Shown one piece after another: positions 56,045 to 64,000 of a stretch of DNA of 64,000 bases. The stretch's first letter is position 1. Each line of letters begins with the position of its first letter. The notes beneath the pieces were generated by a model. The model had not been told where the DNA came from. It was given only the letters and a program-made list of their open reading frames with translations, and did no database searches. The position numbers and the translations under genes were made by a program. Source of the DNA: Flavobacteriales bacterium (GTDB lineage: Bacteria; Bacteroidota; Bacteroidia; Flavobacteriales_F; PHOS-HE28); NCBI GenBank assembly GCA_016712535.1, contig JADJQW010000002.1:868001-932000 (forward strand). Reading direction: 5' to 3'.

Positions 56045-59000
56045 TTAGCGGCGCAGGTCAACGTAGCCCTGCAGGGTGCGCTGTCCGTTGTTGATGCTGA
56101 GGATGACGAAGTAGGTTCCGTTGGGCAGCGGCTCTCCTTTGGCGTTGTCGCCGGCCCAGTCGTTCTTATAGTTCAGCTGCTCCATCACTACGTTGCCCCA
56201 GCGATTGAGCACGGTGAGCAGATTGCCCGGGTAAGCATCGAGGCCTTGCACCATGAAGAAATCGTTGTGCCCATCGCCATTCGGCGTGAAGCCCGTGGGC
56301 ATCACCAGGTCGTTGGGCTCTTCAAGGGTGAAGGAGCGCGTGGCCGTGCAGCCGTTGGCATCGGTGATGGTCACGGTGTAGGTGCCCGCCGGGAGGCCGC
56401 TCTGGTTGCTGGCGGTGCTGCCATTCGACCACAGGTAGCTGTATGGTTGAGTTCCGCCGCTCGCCAGGATGCCCACGCTGCCATCGCTTCCGCCGAAGGT
56501 GCTCACTTCGAAACCGCCAGTGTAGCTGCTCACGTTCGCCTCAATGGCGATCTCGGCGCCCTCGGTTACTGTCCATTGCCCGCTCCATGCGCAGCCGTTG
56601 GCATCGGTCACGGCGACGCTGTAACTGCCGCCGCTCGCGCCGATGAGGTCTTCGGCAGTGCTGCCGTTGCTCCAAGCGAAGCTGAGCGGGGAGGTGCCGC
56701 TGATCACTTCAAGGTCAATGGCTCCTGTAGCGGCGCCATTGCAGAGCACATTGCTCACCATGGCCTGCGCGGCCACTCCAGGCGTGTTCTCGATCATGGT
56801 GCTGGCCTGTGCGGTGCAGCCGTTGGCATCCGTTACGAGCACGTCGTACGTGCCGCTGTTCAGTCCGTCGAGGTCCTCCGCGATGCTGCCGTTGCTCCAT
56901 GAGTAGGCATACGGAGCGGTTCCACCTGTTGCGCTCAGCGCGATCGCGCCGTTCGCGTTTCCGCACGAGGCCATCGTGGGCTGTGCATCAGCGACTAAGG
57001 ACTGCGGCTCAGTGAGGGTGGTGCATGATTGCGCAGCGCACCCGTTCGTATCAGTGATGCTCAGGCAGTAGGAACCCGCAGCGAGCCCTTCGATCTGCGG
57101 GTCGTTGCTCGTGAATCCGCCGGGCCCTGCCCATTGCAGCGAGTAAGCGCCGAATCCGCCGGATATGCTTGCAGCAATGGCTCCATCGATCGCGCCTGCG
57201 CAGCTGATGCCGGCACCGTTGAAGTCCGATGGCGTGAGCGTTGCGGTGATCGGCGGTGGCGCCTCGATCACATGATTCTGCGTGATGGTGCAGCCGTTCA
57301 TGTCGGTGATGGTCACGGTGTAGGTGCCGCTTGTCAGGCCGCTGAGGTCATCGTTGTTCGAGCTGAAGCCGTTCGGGCCGTTCCACAGGACAACGTATCC
57401 GCCATTGCCGCCGCCATAGCTCAGGTCGATGGATCCGTCGGCGCTTCCAGCGCAATTCACGCCATAGCCATTATAGGTGCTGAGCACCGCGCTGACCTGT
57501 AGTGCGCTGTCGGGCTGCGTCAGGGTCATCGTGGTCGCGAAAGCGCACTGGTTCGCATCCGTCACCACGAGCTCATAAGCGTAGGTCCCCGCTGGCAGAT
57601 TGAAGATGTCCTCGCTGCTGAAGGCGAGGCTGTCCGGCCCGCGCCAATCGAAGACGTAAGGGCCGGTGCCGCCAGTGATCTCGGCATCGATCCATCCATC
57701 AGAAGCACCGAAGCAGCTCACATTGGTGCCGCTGGGGTATACGCTAGCGCTGAGTTGGGCATCGATTTGCGTGCTCGGCTCCGTGAGCGTCACGAGCGTG
57801 TCCATCATGCAGCCGTTCAGGTCGGTGATGGAGATCAGGTATTCACCGGCCACGAGCGCATTGTTGACCAGGGAGCTGGAGCTGAATCCGCCCGGACCGC
57901 TTATGTCCACGGTGAAGGGCGCGGACCCGCCAACGGGCGCGAGCTCGATCACGCCGCTGCTGTCGCCGAGGCATTGCAGGTTGTAGAGGCCATAGAAGGA
58001 AACGTAGGTGCCGCTATTGATCGGATCCGGACCGACGAGCACTGCTTCGAAACTGCCATTGCAGCCAAGTGCGTCGTTCACGCTCAACAGATACTCGCCC
58101 GCTGCCAGGTTGCCGAGATCCTCATCGGAGCTGAGGAAGCCATCGGGGCCGACCCAGTTGAAGCTGTACGGGGCTGCGCCGCCGCTGAGATCGAGGTCAA
58201 TGCTGCCATTCGCATCGGTAGCGCAGGCGCTGCTCGTGTAGATGAATGAGGCCGCCATCGGCTCGGGTGCGGTCAGGGTGAAGGCCTCAGTGCTCACGCA
58301 TCCGTTCGCGTCGGCCACGGTCAGTTCGTAGTCGCCCGCATCCAAGCCGGTGATCGAGGTCTGCGTGCTCGCGAACCCGTTCGGGCCCGTCCAGCCGACG
58401 GAATACGGTGCTTGCCCGCCGCTGATGAGCGCCGATGCGCTGCCATCGCTGCCGTTGCAGCTCACGGGGAATCCGCCCAGATCAGCGATATCGATGAGCA
58501 CATCCAGCACTTGCGGTTCCACCATCTGCACGCTGGCGGATCCAGTGCACCCGTTGGTGTCCGTGGCGATTGCCGTATAAGCGCCGGCGCTGAGCCCGAA
58601 GATCTGCGCATCGTTGCTTGAGTATCCATCCGGACCGCTCCAGTCGAAGGTGTAGCCCGCCGTTCCGCCAGTGGCGCTGACTGTGGCGCTGCCGATGCTG
58701 AGACCCGCGCACGGAATGGTGTAGCCTCCGGTGAAGACCGTGGCCGTGATGCTCGCCATCACCGGCTGCGGCTCGATCAGGTCGATCAACGCGGTCGTGG
58801 TGCATCCATGGGCATCCGTTACCAGCACGCTGTAGGCTCCCGCGAGCAGCCCTGCCGGTGAAGCATCGTTCGAGGCGAATCCGTTCGGGCCGCTCCAGAG
58901 GAACGAATGAGGCGCTTCGCCGCCAGCAACGCTCAAGGCGATTGCGCCATCGGAAGCCCCGTTGCAGCTCGGCTGCTGTGAAGCGGCGGCATTGGCCAGG

Positions 59001-62000
59001 ATGGCTTGTGGCTCATCCAAAGTGATGCTCGTAGTGGCCGTGCATCCATGGGCATCGGTTACGGTCACGCTATAGCTGCCGGCTCCGAGGCCTGTTAGGT
59101 CCTCGGTGCTGGCGCCATTGCTCCAGGCCATGGAGAAGGGCCCGGTGCCGCCGGTGGCGGCGAGGTCAACCGAACCGTCCATCGCGCCCTGGCAGCTCAC
59201 GTTGCTGTTGTTGATCACCGCGGCTTGGGCGACCGCCAGCAGCGGCGCCGGGGCGGTGAGCACCGCAAGTGCATTCGCCGTGCAGCCGTTCGCATCGGTC
59301 ACCACCGCTTGGTAGCCGCCTGGGAGCAGTCCGTTGATGTCTTCCGTCAATGCTGCGAACCCGAGCCCATCGCTCCAAACGATGCCGTATGGGCCAACGC
59401 CTCCGGTGATGCTCAGGTCAATGGAGCCATCGCTTGCCGAGGCGCATGAGATGTTCGTGCCATCGGGCCAGGCGAAGGCGGTCGCATTCGCGATCAATGC
59501 CGGCGGTTCCGTCAGCGTGATGCTCGCGCTGGTGCTGCATCCATTCGCGTCAGTGACGTTCACCGAGTAATCGCCAGCGGATAGCCCCGAGATGCTTGCA
59601 GCATTCGAGTTGAAGCCGTTTGGCCCTGACCAGGCTGTTGAGAAGGGTCCCGCTCCTCCGGTGAGGATCAGGTTGATCTCGCCATCGGATCCGCCGTTGC
59701 AGCTCAGGCCGAAGCCGTTCGCCGAGGAGGCCACTGTGCTGGCGGTGAGCGCATCCGGTGCGATGATGGTTGCTTGCTGCGTGAGGCTGCAGCCGTTGCC
59801 ATCCGTGACCTGCACCGTGTAGGTTCCGGGCTCCAGGTTGCTGATGTCCTCGTCGGTGCTGGCGAAGCCGTTCGGACCGTTCCAGCTGAAGTTGTAGGCG
59901 CCGCTGCCGCCTTGTGCACTGAGGTTGATCGCGCCATCGCTGGCACCGGCGCATGTTGTGCCGAAACCGTTGTGGTCGGTCACGTCCAATCCGGCTTGAA
60001 GGCCGCCAGGCTGGGAAACGGTGTAGCCGTTCACGAACTGGCATCCATTGGCATCGATCACGATCACGATGTAGGTGCCTGCACCGATGCCGCTTATGTC
60101 CTGCGTGCTTGCACTGAAGCCGCTTGCCGAGCTCCAGATGTAGGAGTACGGCGCCGTGCCGCCAGTTACGGTGAGGTCGATGGCGCCGGTGAGGCTGCCT
60201 TGGCACGCGGCGGGCGATATGGTCACGGCAGCACTGATCGGCACAGGTTGCGTGATCACGATGCTTGCGCTCACCGCGCATCCCAGCGCATCGTTGGCCT
60301 GCAGGTGATACGTTCCGGGGCTCAGGTTGAAGAGGTCCTCGATGACATTGCTGTTGCCGAAGTCGTCCGACCACACCGGCGAGTAGGGCGGCAAGCCGCC
60401 GGTGAGCGTGAGGTTGATCGATCCGTTGTTCATGCCCGCGCAGGTGATCTGCGATGTGGCGAACTGTGCTTGCAGCGGCGCGGCAGCTCCAAGGATCTCA
60501 ACGGGAACGTACTTCTCGTGGTCGCAGCCGTTGTTATCGACCACCAAGGCCAAGTACATTCCAGGGGCCAGGCCTGTGGCCGTGAGGCCCGTTTGCGGTG
60601 GCGTGGTGTTCCATGTGATCGTGTAGGAACCGCTGCCGCCGCTGACATCGAGGGTGGCCGATCCATCGTTGAGGCCGAAGCAGCTCTCGTGGGTCACGCT
60701 CTCGGCATATGCCCACACTTCGGACTGTGGGCCGCCGATCGAGGCATCGGCCTGCGCGGTGCAGCCGTTGGCATCGATTACCGAGACGGCATAGGTCCCT
60801 TGCGCCAGGCCAATGGCATTGCTGGCCAATTGCGCGGGCGAGGTGTTCCACGAATAGAAGTACGGTGCCGTGCCCCCGATCGCTTGGGCTTGGGCCGACC
60901 CTTGCAACCCATCATGGCACAGCACATCGGTGGTGGCTGTGATTTCGACGCCAAGTGCTTGAGCGGGCTCGCTGATGGTGACTTCGGCTTGGACCGTGCA
61001 GCCATAGCCATCAGTGATTGACACCGTGTAGATGCCTGCGCTCAGCCCATTGGCTGTTGCACTGCTTTGGAGGGGAGCGCTGTTCCAGCTGAAGCTGTAT
61101 GGCGGCATCCCGCCCGCGATGCCGGCCGTGGCACTGCCATTGGTGCTGCCCACGCATGTGGCATGCTGAGCATCGCTGATCGATGGCACCAGTGGTGCGC
61201 TCTCCACCATCGTGAATCCGCCCGTGGCATTGCAGCCGTTGGCATCCGTTACACTGACCGTGTACGTCCCTGCGGCAAGCCCGGAGAGGTTCTGGCTGGA
61301 GCTGGTGAATCCATTCGGGCTGCTCCATTGCGTGGCATAGGGGCCTGTTCCGCCCGCGATGCTCAGGCCGATGGTGCCCGTGCTTCCACCGTTGCATGCG
61401 ATGTTCTGGCCGAACGGCAGGATCGATGGGCTGAGCGTGAGTGCCAAGGGGGCGGGGCTTCCCATGCTGAACCCTTGTGCGCCCGCGCAGCCGAACGCAT
61501 CGGTGACGGATACGGTGTAGCTGCCAGGGCCGATGTTCACCAGGTCCTCACTGCTGGCGCTGAATCCGTTCGGGCCGCTCCACAAGTAGGTGTATGGCGC
61601 GTATCCGCCATTCACGCTGATGTTGATGGCGCCGTTGGAGCTGCCATCGCAGAGCGGCTGGGTCACCGTGCCGGTGATGGCAGGATTGCTCACGCGCACC
61701 AAGCGGCTTACCGTGCGCGCGCAGGTCCCCTCGTTGATCACCACGGTGTAATTGGTGTTCGAAGCGGGAGATGCGACTGGGTTGGGGCAATCGGTGCAGC
61801 TCAGTCCGGTGCTCGGTGTCCATGAATAGGCCAGGCCGCCCTGGATGCTGAATTGCGTGCTGCCGCCATAGCAGATGGTCTGCGTGGCGCCAGGCGAGAC
61901 AATGGCGATGAGCGTATCCTCAATGGCGAAGTCAATCGAGTCGATCACGAAGCCAGCGCAGTTCGGATTGCCAAGGAGTATCCGCAGGTGCTCGGCGGGC

Positions 62001-63034
62001 TCCATTACGGCGTCGGCGGTCGGGTCGACGTATTCTTCCGCGAAGGCCGCACCTCCCGGTATGGTGATGGTCTTGGCAGCATTGGGGTTCACGTTGCCGA
62101 TGGGGGTGTAGTCCGTTCCGTTCGCGGCCGTGCCTTGCAGATAGTACGTGAGCGTGAGCGGGTCGGGAATTACAGGGTCGCGCGTGAATCGGATCCAGCC
62201 TGGGTTGCAGCCTTCCACCATGTTGGCAGTGCCGTTCACGGTGCGCGTGCTCAGCGAGACATCGGGGCTTTGGATGCGCTCGATGAACACCCAGCTATCG
62301 AATTTGCGATCGCTCGCATCGGCCACCACGAGCTTCAGGTGGTAGGTCTGGCAAGGCTGCACAAGGCTGTGGGCCACGAGGCCGGTGGTGTATCCGTCCA
62401 TCTGCATCTGCTGGCCACCGGCGTTGTACTGGTAGTACGTGCTGTTCTGGCCTGCGTTCACGCTGTTGATCGCCACAGGAGCGCTCGTGCCCGGGATCAA
62501 GGCGATGTTGCGGTCATTCCCGATGCCGGGGTCACCCGTGATGCCCGGCCCGCTGATGAAGAACCCGAACACATCGTTGTACTGTGAGCCCACCCATTCG
62601 TTGTACTCTTCACTGCCGAACACGAACTGGAAGCTCAGGCTGTCGCCGCTCGGGATGATGTCGAACTCGAAGAGGCAGGCATCGCGCGTGCTCCTTCCGG
62701 TCACCGTGTTGAGCAGCGTGCTGCCCGAGGTCCCCTGCTGGAAGGTCTTGTTCTCCGCGTCGTTCGGGCCATAGGCATCGGAAATGCGCCCGCTGGTGAG
62801 GATCACGCCGCTCTCCAAGCCGAGCAGGCTTCCGGAGTAGCTGAATTCCCCGAATCCCTGCTCATGGCAGTTGATCGATGGGTTGCTGATCTGCACTCCT
62901 CGGCCACTGATGGACTCGGCCAGTTGCACCAGGTCCGTTTGTGGATTGACAGTGAGCTGTGCGCTTGCGGTTGACCCTGAAAGCGCGATGCCGGCAACGA
63001 GGCCGGGGCGGAGGTAGGGAAGGCTGCTCTTCAT
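56045..63034 (-). CDS. Giant SprB-repeat adhesin with T9SS type B sorting domain
   Basis: 2329 residues. Signal peptide (~1-25); choice-of-anchor-L domain (~30-260: GLESGVILTSGRISDAYGPN, FGSEEYNEWVGSQYNDVFGF); Calx-beta-like segment (~265-375); PKD/Ig-like segment (~380-448: SWTPSTGLSCTDCPNPVASP). By eye, 22 tandem SprB repeats follow (~450-2240, average 81 residues, consensus CxGxxDGxIxLxxxGGxxPY ... GLxAGTYTVxVTDANGC). Type B CTD (2243-2329: PTGFTPNGDGHNDFF, NRWGNVV, PNGTYFVILSI). SprB-type adhesins are moved along or displayed on the surface in gliding and attachment. Encoded directly upstream of its likely secretion partner. Confidence 0.93.
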   Translation of the reverse strand: MKSSLPYLRPGLVAGIALSGSTASAQLTVNPQTDLVQLAESISGRGVQISNPSINCHEQGFGEFSYSGSLLGLESGVILTSGRISDAYGPNDAENKTFQQGTSGSTLLNTVTGRSTRDACLFEFDIIPSGDSLSFQFVFGSEEYNEWVGSQYNDVFGFFISGPGITGDPGIGNDRNIALIPGTSAPVAINSVNAGQNSTYYQYNAGGQQMQMDGYTTGLVAHSLVQPCQTYHLKLVVADASDRKFDSWVFIERIQSPDVSLSTRTVNGTANMVEGCNPGWIRFTRDPVIPDPLTLTYYLQGTAANGTDYTPIGNVNPNAAKTITIPGGAAFAEEYVDPTADAVMEPAEHLRILLGNPNCAGFVIDSIDFAIEDTLIAIVSPGATQTICYGGSTQFSIQGGLAYSWTPSTGLSCTDCPNPVASPASNTNYTVVINEGTCARTVSRLVRVSNPAITGTVTQPLCDGSSNGAINISVNGGYAPYTYLWSGPNGFSASSEDLVNIGPGSYTVSVTDAFGCAGAQGFSMGSPAPLALTLSPSILPFGQNIACNGGSTGTIGLSIAGGTGPYATQWSSPNGFTSSSQNLSGLAAGTYTVSVTDANGCNATGGFTMVESAPLVPSISDAQHATCVGSTNGSATAGIAGGMPPYSFSWNSAPLQSSATANGLSAGIYTVSITDGYGCTVQAEVTISEPAQALGVEITATTDVLCHDGLQGSAQAQAIGGTAPYFYSWNTSPAQLASNAIGLAQGTYAVSVIDANGCTAQADASIGGPQSEVWAYAESVTHESCFGLNDGSATLDVSGGSGSYTITWNTTPPQTGLTATGLAPGMYLALVVDNNGCDHEKYVPVEILGAAAPLQAQFATSQITCAGMNNGSINLTLTGGLPPYSPVWSDDFGNSNVIEDLFNLSPGTYHLQANDALGCAVSASIVITQPVPISAAVTISPAACQGSLTGAIDLTVTGGTAPYSYIWSSASGFSASTQDISGIGAGTYIVIVIDANGCQFVNGYTVSQPGGLQAGLDVTDHNGFGTTCAGASDGAINLSAQGGSGAYNFSWNGPNGFASTDEDISNLEPGTYTVQVTDGNGCSLTQQATIIAPDALTASTVASSANGFGLSCNGGSDGEINLILTGGAGPFSTAWSGPNGFNSNAASISGLSAGDYSVNVTDANGCSTSASITLTEPPALIANATAFAWPDGTNISCASASDGSIDLSITGGVGPYGIVWSDGLGFAALTEDINGLLPGGYQAVVTDANGCTANALAVLTAPAPLLAVAQAAVINNSNVSCQGAMDGSVDLAATGGTGPFSMAWSNGASTEDLTGLGAGSYSVTVTDAHGCTATTSITLDEPQAILANAAASQQPSCNGASDGAIALSVAGGEAPHSFLWSGPNGFASNDASPAGLLAGAYSVLVTDAHGCTTTALIDLIEPQPVMASITATVFTGGYTIPCAGLSIGSATVSATGGTAGYTFDWSGPDGYSSNDAQIFGLSAGAYTAIATDTNGCTGSASVQMVEPQVLDVLIDIADLGGFPVSCNGSDGSASALISGGQAPYSVGWTGPNGFASTQTSITGLDAGDYELTVADANGCVSTEAFTLTAPEPMAASFIYTSSACATDANGSIDLDLSGGAAPYSFNWVGPDGFLSSDEDLGNLAAGEYLLSVNDALGCNGSFEAVLVGPDPINSGTYVSFYGLYNLQCLGDSSGVIELAPVGGSAPFTVDISGPGGFSSSSLVNNALVAGEYLISITDLNGCMMDTLVTLTEPSTQIDAQLSASVYPSGTNVSCFGASDGWIDAEITGGTGPYVFDWRGPDSLAFSSEDIFNLPAGTYAYELVVTDANQCAFATTMTLTQPDSALQVSAVLSTYNGYGVNCAGSADGSIDLSYGGGNGGYVVLWNGPNGFSSNNDDLSGLTSGTYTVTITDMNGCTITQNHVIEAPPPITATLTPSDFNGAGISCAGAIDGAIAASISGGFGAYSLQWAGPGGFTSNDPQIEGLAAGSYCLSITDTNGCAAQSCTTLTEPQSLVADAQPTMASCGNANGAIALSATGGTAPYAYSWSNGSIAEDLDGLNSGTYDVLVTDANGCTAQASTMIENTPGVAAQAMVSNVLCNGAATGAIDLEVISGTSPLSFAWSNGSTAEDLIGASGGSYSVAVTDANGCAWSGQWTVTEGAEIAIEANVSSYTGGFEVSTFGGSDGSVGILASGGTQPYSYLWSNGSTASNQSGLPAGTYTVTITDANGCTATRSFTLEEPNDLVMPTGFTPNGDGHNDFFMVQGLDAYPGNLLTVLNRWGNVVMEQLNYKNDWAGDNAKGEPLPNGTYFVILSINNGQRTLQGYVDLRR
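56312..61684 (-). repeat. 22 coding tandem repeats (~243 bp) in the adhesin gene
   Basis: The units are about 75-86 codons with diverged DNA. Conserved points are an opening Cys, GG followed by PY/PF, W-S/N, an A-G-T/S/D-Y turn and a closing D-A-N-G-C. The last unit begins TFGGSDG, having lost the opening Cys, and unit 17 ends DANQC. The divergence suggests old duplications rather than recent expansion. Confidence 0.85.
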
Positions 63035-63038
63035 CGGC

Positions 63039-63407
63039 TTATCGATTGCGGGCTTGAGCGCATGCGGCTTCAGCAGCCGCTAATCCTCCCGCCAACTCTT
63101 CGCGATTCGATCGCAAGTGCTGCGCATCCAACAGGTGCATGGCGCGTTGTACCGCAGCGCTCTTCGGTTCACCCGGCTCTGGCTCGAAAACGAGCAAGCC
63201 GGCTGGGACGCAGGCGAAGACCAGCCGCAGATCCGTTCTGCCTTTGAGCATTGCTTGAAGGGCGTCGCGATCCTTGCTGGTAAGGCCTTCGATCCGCACA
63301 GTGCAGGCATTCGGTTCAGGTGATGATGATTGCGCCGCGCATGGGGCATCCACTAGGAAGAGGCACGCGATTGCTGCCGCGAAACCAAGGCCAGCTATTC
63401 TATTCAT
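63039..63407 (-). CDS. Small secreted protein preceding the adhesin
   Basis: 122 residues. Signal peptide MNRIAGLGFAAAIACLFLVD (cleavage near APCAAQ). The mature part has Cys-Thr-Val-Arg-Ile then GLTSKDRDALQAMLKGRTDL and VFACVPAGLLVFEPEP, a short beta-alpha-beta pattern that superficially recalls HMA/ferredoxin-like folds without the metal CxxC. The C-terminal helix is Ala/Glu/Arg-rich. Not recognised. Its stop is 4 nt from the adhesin ATG, so it is the first gene of the adhesin operon. Confidence 0.65.
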   Translation of the reverse strand: MNRIAGLGFAAAIACLFLVDAPCAAQSSSPEPNACTVRIEGLTSKDRDALQAMLKGRTDLRLVFACVPAGLLVFEPEPGEPKSAAVQRAMHLLDAQHLRSNREELAGGLAAAEAACAQARNR

Positions 63408-63564
63408 GGTCCTGTCGTTCAGGGTCTTGCGGATGAGCAGTCCGCAGCGACCGGGCGTTTTCCGGGCGACTTATACATAGAGGCGTTCAGGAAGGTTCCG
63501 GTCACGGATCGATGGATCCCCGGCAACAAGTCGCCGAGCTGGCGCGGAACAACGATGGATCCGG
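63408..63564. other. Spacer upstream of the adhesin operon
   Basis: 157 nt between the rlmB-like stop and the small secreted gene. It contains a 7-nt direct repeat CCGGGCG-TTTT-CCGGGCG (63451-63468) and no convincing -7 element (the nearest is TAAGTCGC on the minus strand at 63466-63473). No coding frame is credible. Confidence 0.4.
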
Positions 63565-64000
63565 TCAGCCCTTTCGGGCAAGGAGCACGGCATGCAAAGC
63601 GATGCCGCCGGCTACGCTCACATTCAGCGAGCCGATTTCACCGGACATTGGGATGCGTGCCAAGGCATCGGCCATGCGCAGCACCGGGTCGGAGACGCCC
63701 TCGCCTTCATCGCCCAGCACCACGACCAAGGGTCCGCTCAGGTCGGTGGCATGCAGGTCCGCATTTCCTTTTTCGGTCAATGCCACGACGCGGAGCCCAT
63801 GCGCGCGCGCGCGGTTCAATCCTTCGCTCAGCCGGGATACCCGGCACACCGGTTTGCGCATCAAGGCACCTGCGCTGCTCTTCACAGCATCGCTTCCCAA
63901 GCGCGCCGTTCCTTGCTTGGGCACCAGCAGCGCATGCGCGCCGAAGCACTCGGCACTGCGTGCGATGGCGCCCAGGTTGCGCACGTCGGTCACACCGTCG
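63565..64000 (-). CDS. rlmB: TrmH/SpoU-family RNA 2'-O-methyltransferase, RlmB-like (5' end beyond window)
   Basis: The last ~145 residues of a SPOUT methyltransferase. The frame stays open past the right edge, and the first visible residues (DGVTDVRNLGAIARSAE) are family motif 1, so the apparent GTG at 63993 is internal. Also LVVVLGDEGEGVSDPVL (motif 2) and IPMSGEIGSLNVSVAGGIAL (motif 3, SAM-binding knot). RlmB methylates G2251 of 23S rRNA; assignment within TrmH relatives is provisional since the N-terminal domain is not visible. Confidence 0.85.
   Translation of the reverse strand, partial: DGVTDVRNLGAIARSAECFGAHALLVPKQGTARLGSDAVKSSAGALMRKPVCRVSRLSEGLNRARAHGLRVVALTEKGNADLHATDLSGPLVVVLGDEGEGVSDPVLRMADALARIPMSGEIGSLNVSVAGGIALHAVLLARKG

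Noticed and set aside
56312..61684. Regular spacing of repeats considered as CRISPR or DNA satellite
   Set aside because: The ~243-bp units are coding, diverged at DNA level and translate into SprB repeats.

Overview
The window is GC-rich DNA from a member of the Bacteroidota, most likely a high-GC lineage of Flavobacteriales. Several independent signs support this. There are type IX secretion (T9SS) C-terminal sorting domains of both type A and type B. A gliding/T9SS cassette (PorE-like, PorP/SprF-like, SprB-repeat giant) is present, as are HmuY-type heme proteins and a DUF4290 protein. Promoter-like TAnnTTTG or TAnnTTCGC elements replace sigma70 boxes, and Shine-Dalgarno sequences are mostly absent. 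The gene order rplQ-carA-eno also fits. I saw no rRNA, tRNA, phage, insertion sequence or CRISPR array.

Layout. 1-1739 (-): the 3'-truncated end of a five-heme secreted cytochrome c. 1899-3566 (+): a secreted MORN-repeat protein. 3639-8223 (+): the rimP-nusA-infB operon, with a terminator-like hairpin in its leader and an apparent one-base frameshift in nusA. 8385-14098 (+): a heme-acquisition locus with a T9SS-exported HmuY-like protein, HmuS-like factor, TonB-dependent receptor and HmuY-like lipoprotein. 14104-25633 (-): adenine deaminase, DUF2167, dnaJ, grpE, a TlpA-like thioredoxin, murA (Asp at the usual Cys position), DUF4290, two secreted unknowns (one split by an in-frame TAG) and a UvrD/PcrA helicase. 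25667-26674 (-): a Fic protein lacking the catalytic His.

26894-45256 (+): one uninterrupted str-S10-spc-alpha ribosomal super-cluster (rpsL, rpsG, fusA, rpsJ through rplQ, with secY, map, infA, rpmJ and rpoA) driven by a very clear promoter. It is followed by a small carboxypeptidase-regulatory-like secreted protein, carA and enolase. tuf and adk are absent from the cluster.

48282-53202: an unknown secreted protein, a T9SS-exported M1 aminopeptidase (-) and a helical-repeat protein (+) expressed divergently from the aminopeptidase. 53203-63407 (-): a four-gene operon coding for a small secreted protein, a 2329-residue adhesin with 22 SprB-type repeats, a PorP/SprF-like outer-membrane protein and a PorE-like OmpA lipoprotein. 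63565-64000 (-): the C-terminal part of an RlmB-like rRNA methyltransferase, cut by the window edge.

Functionally the window combines core information processing (translation, transcription, chaperones) with a T9SS-centred surface programme: secreted heme binding, a secreted peptidase, a giant adhesin and its dedicated translocation partners. The most notable points are the nusA frameshift, the amber-split gene, the degenerate Fic motif with an operator-like palindrome, the attenuator-like hairpin before rimP, the paired HmuY paralogs around HmuS/receptor, and a recurring promoter geometry that predicts leaderless or nearly leaderless mRNAs.
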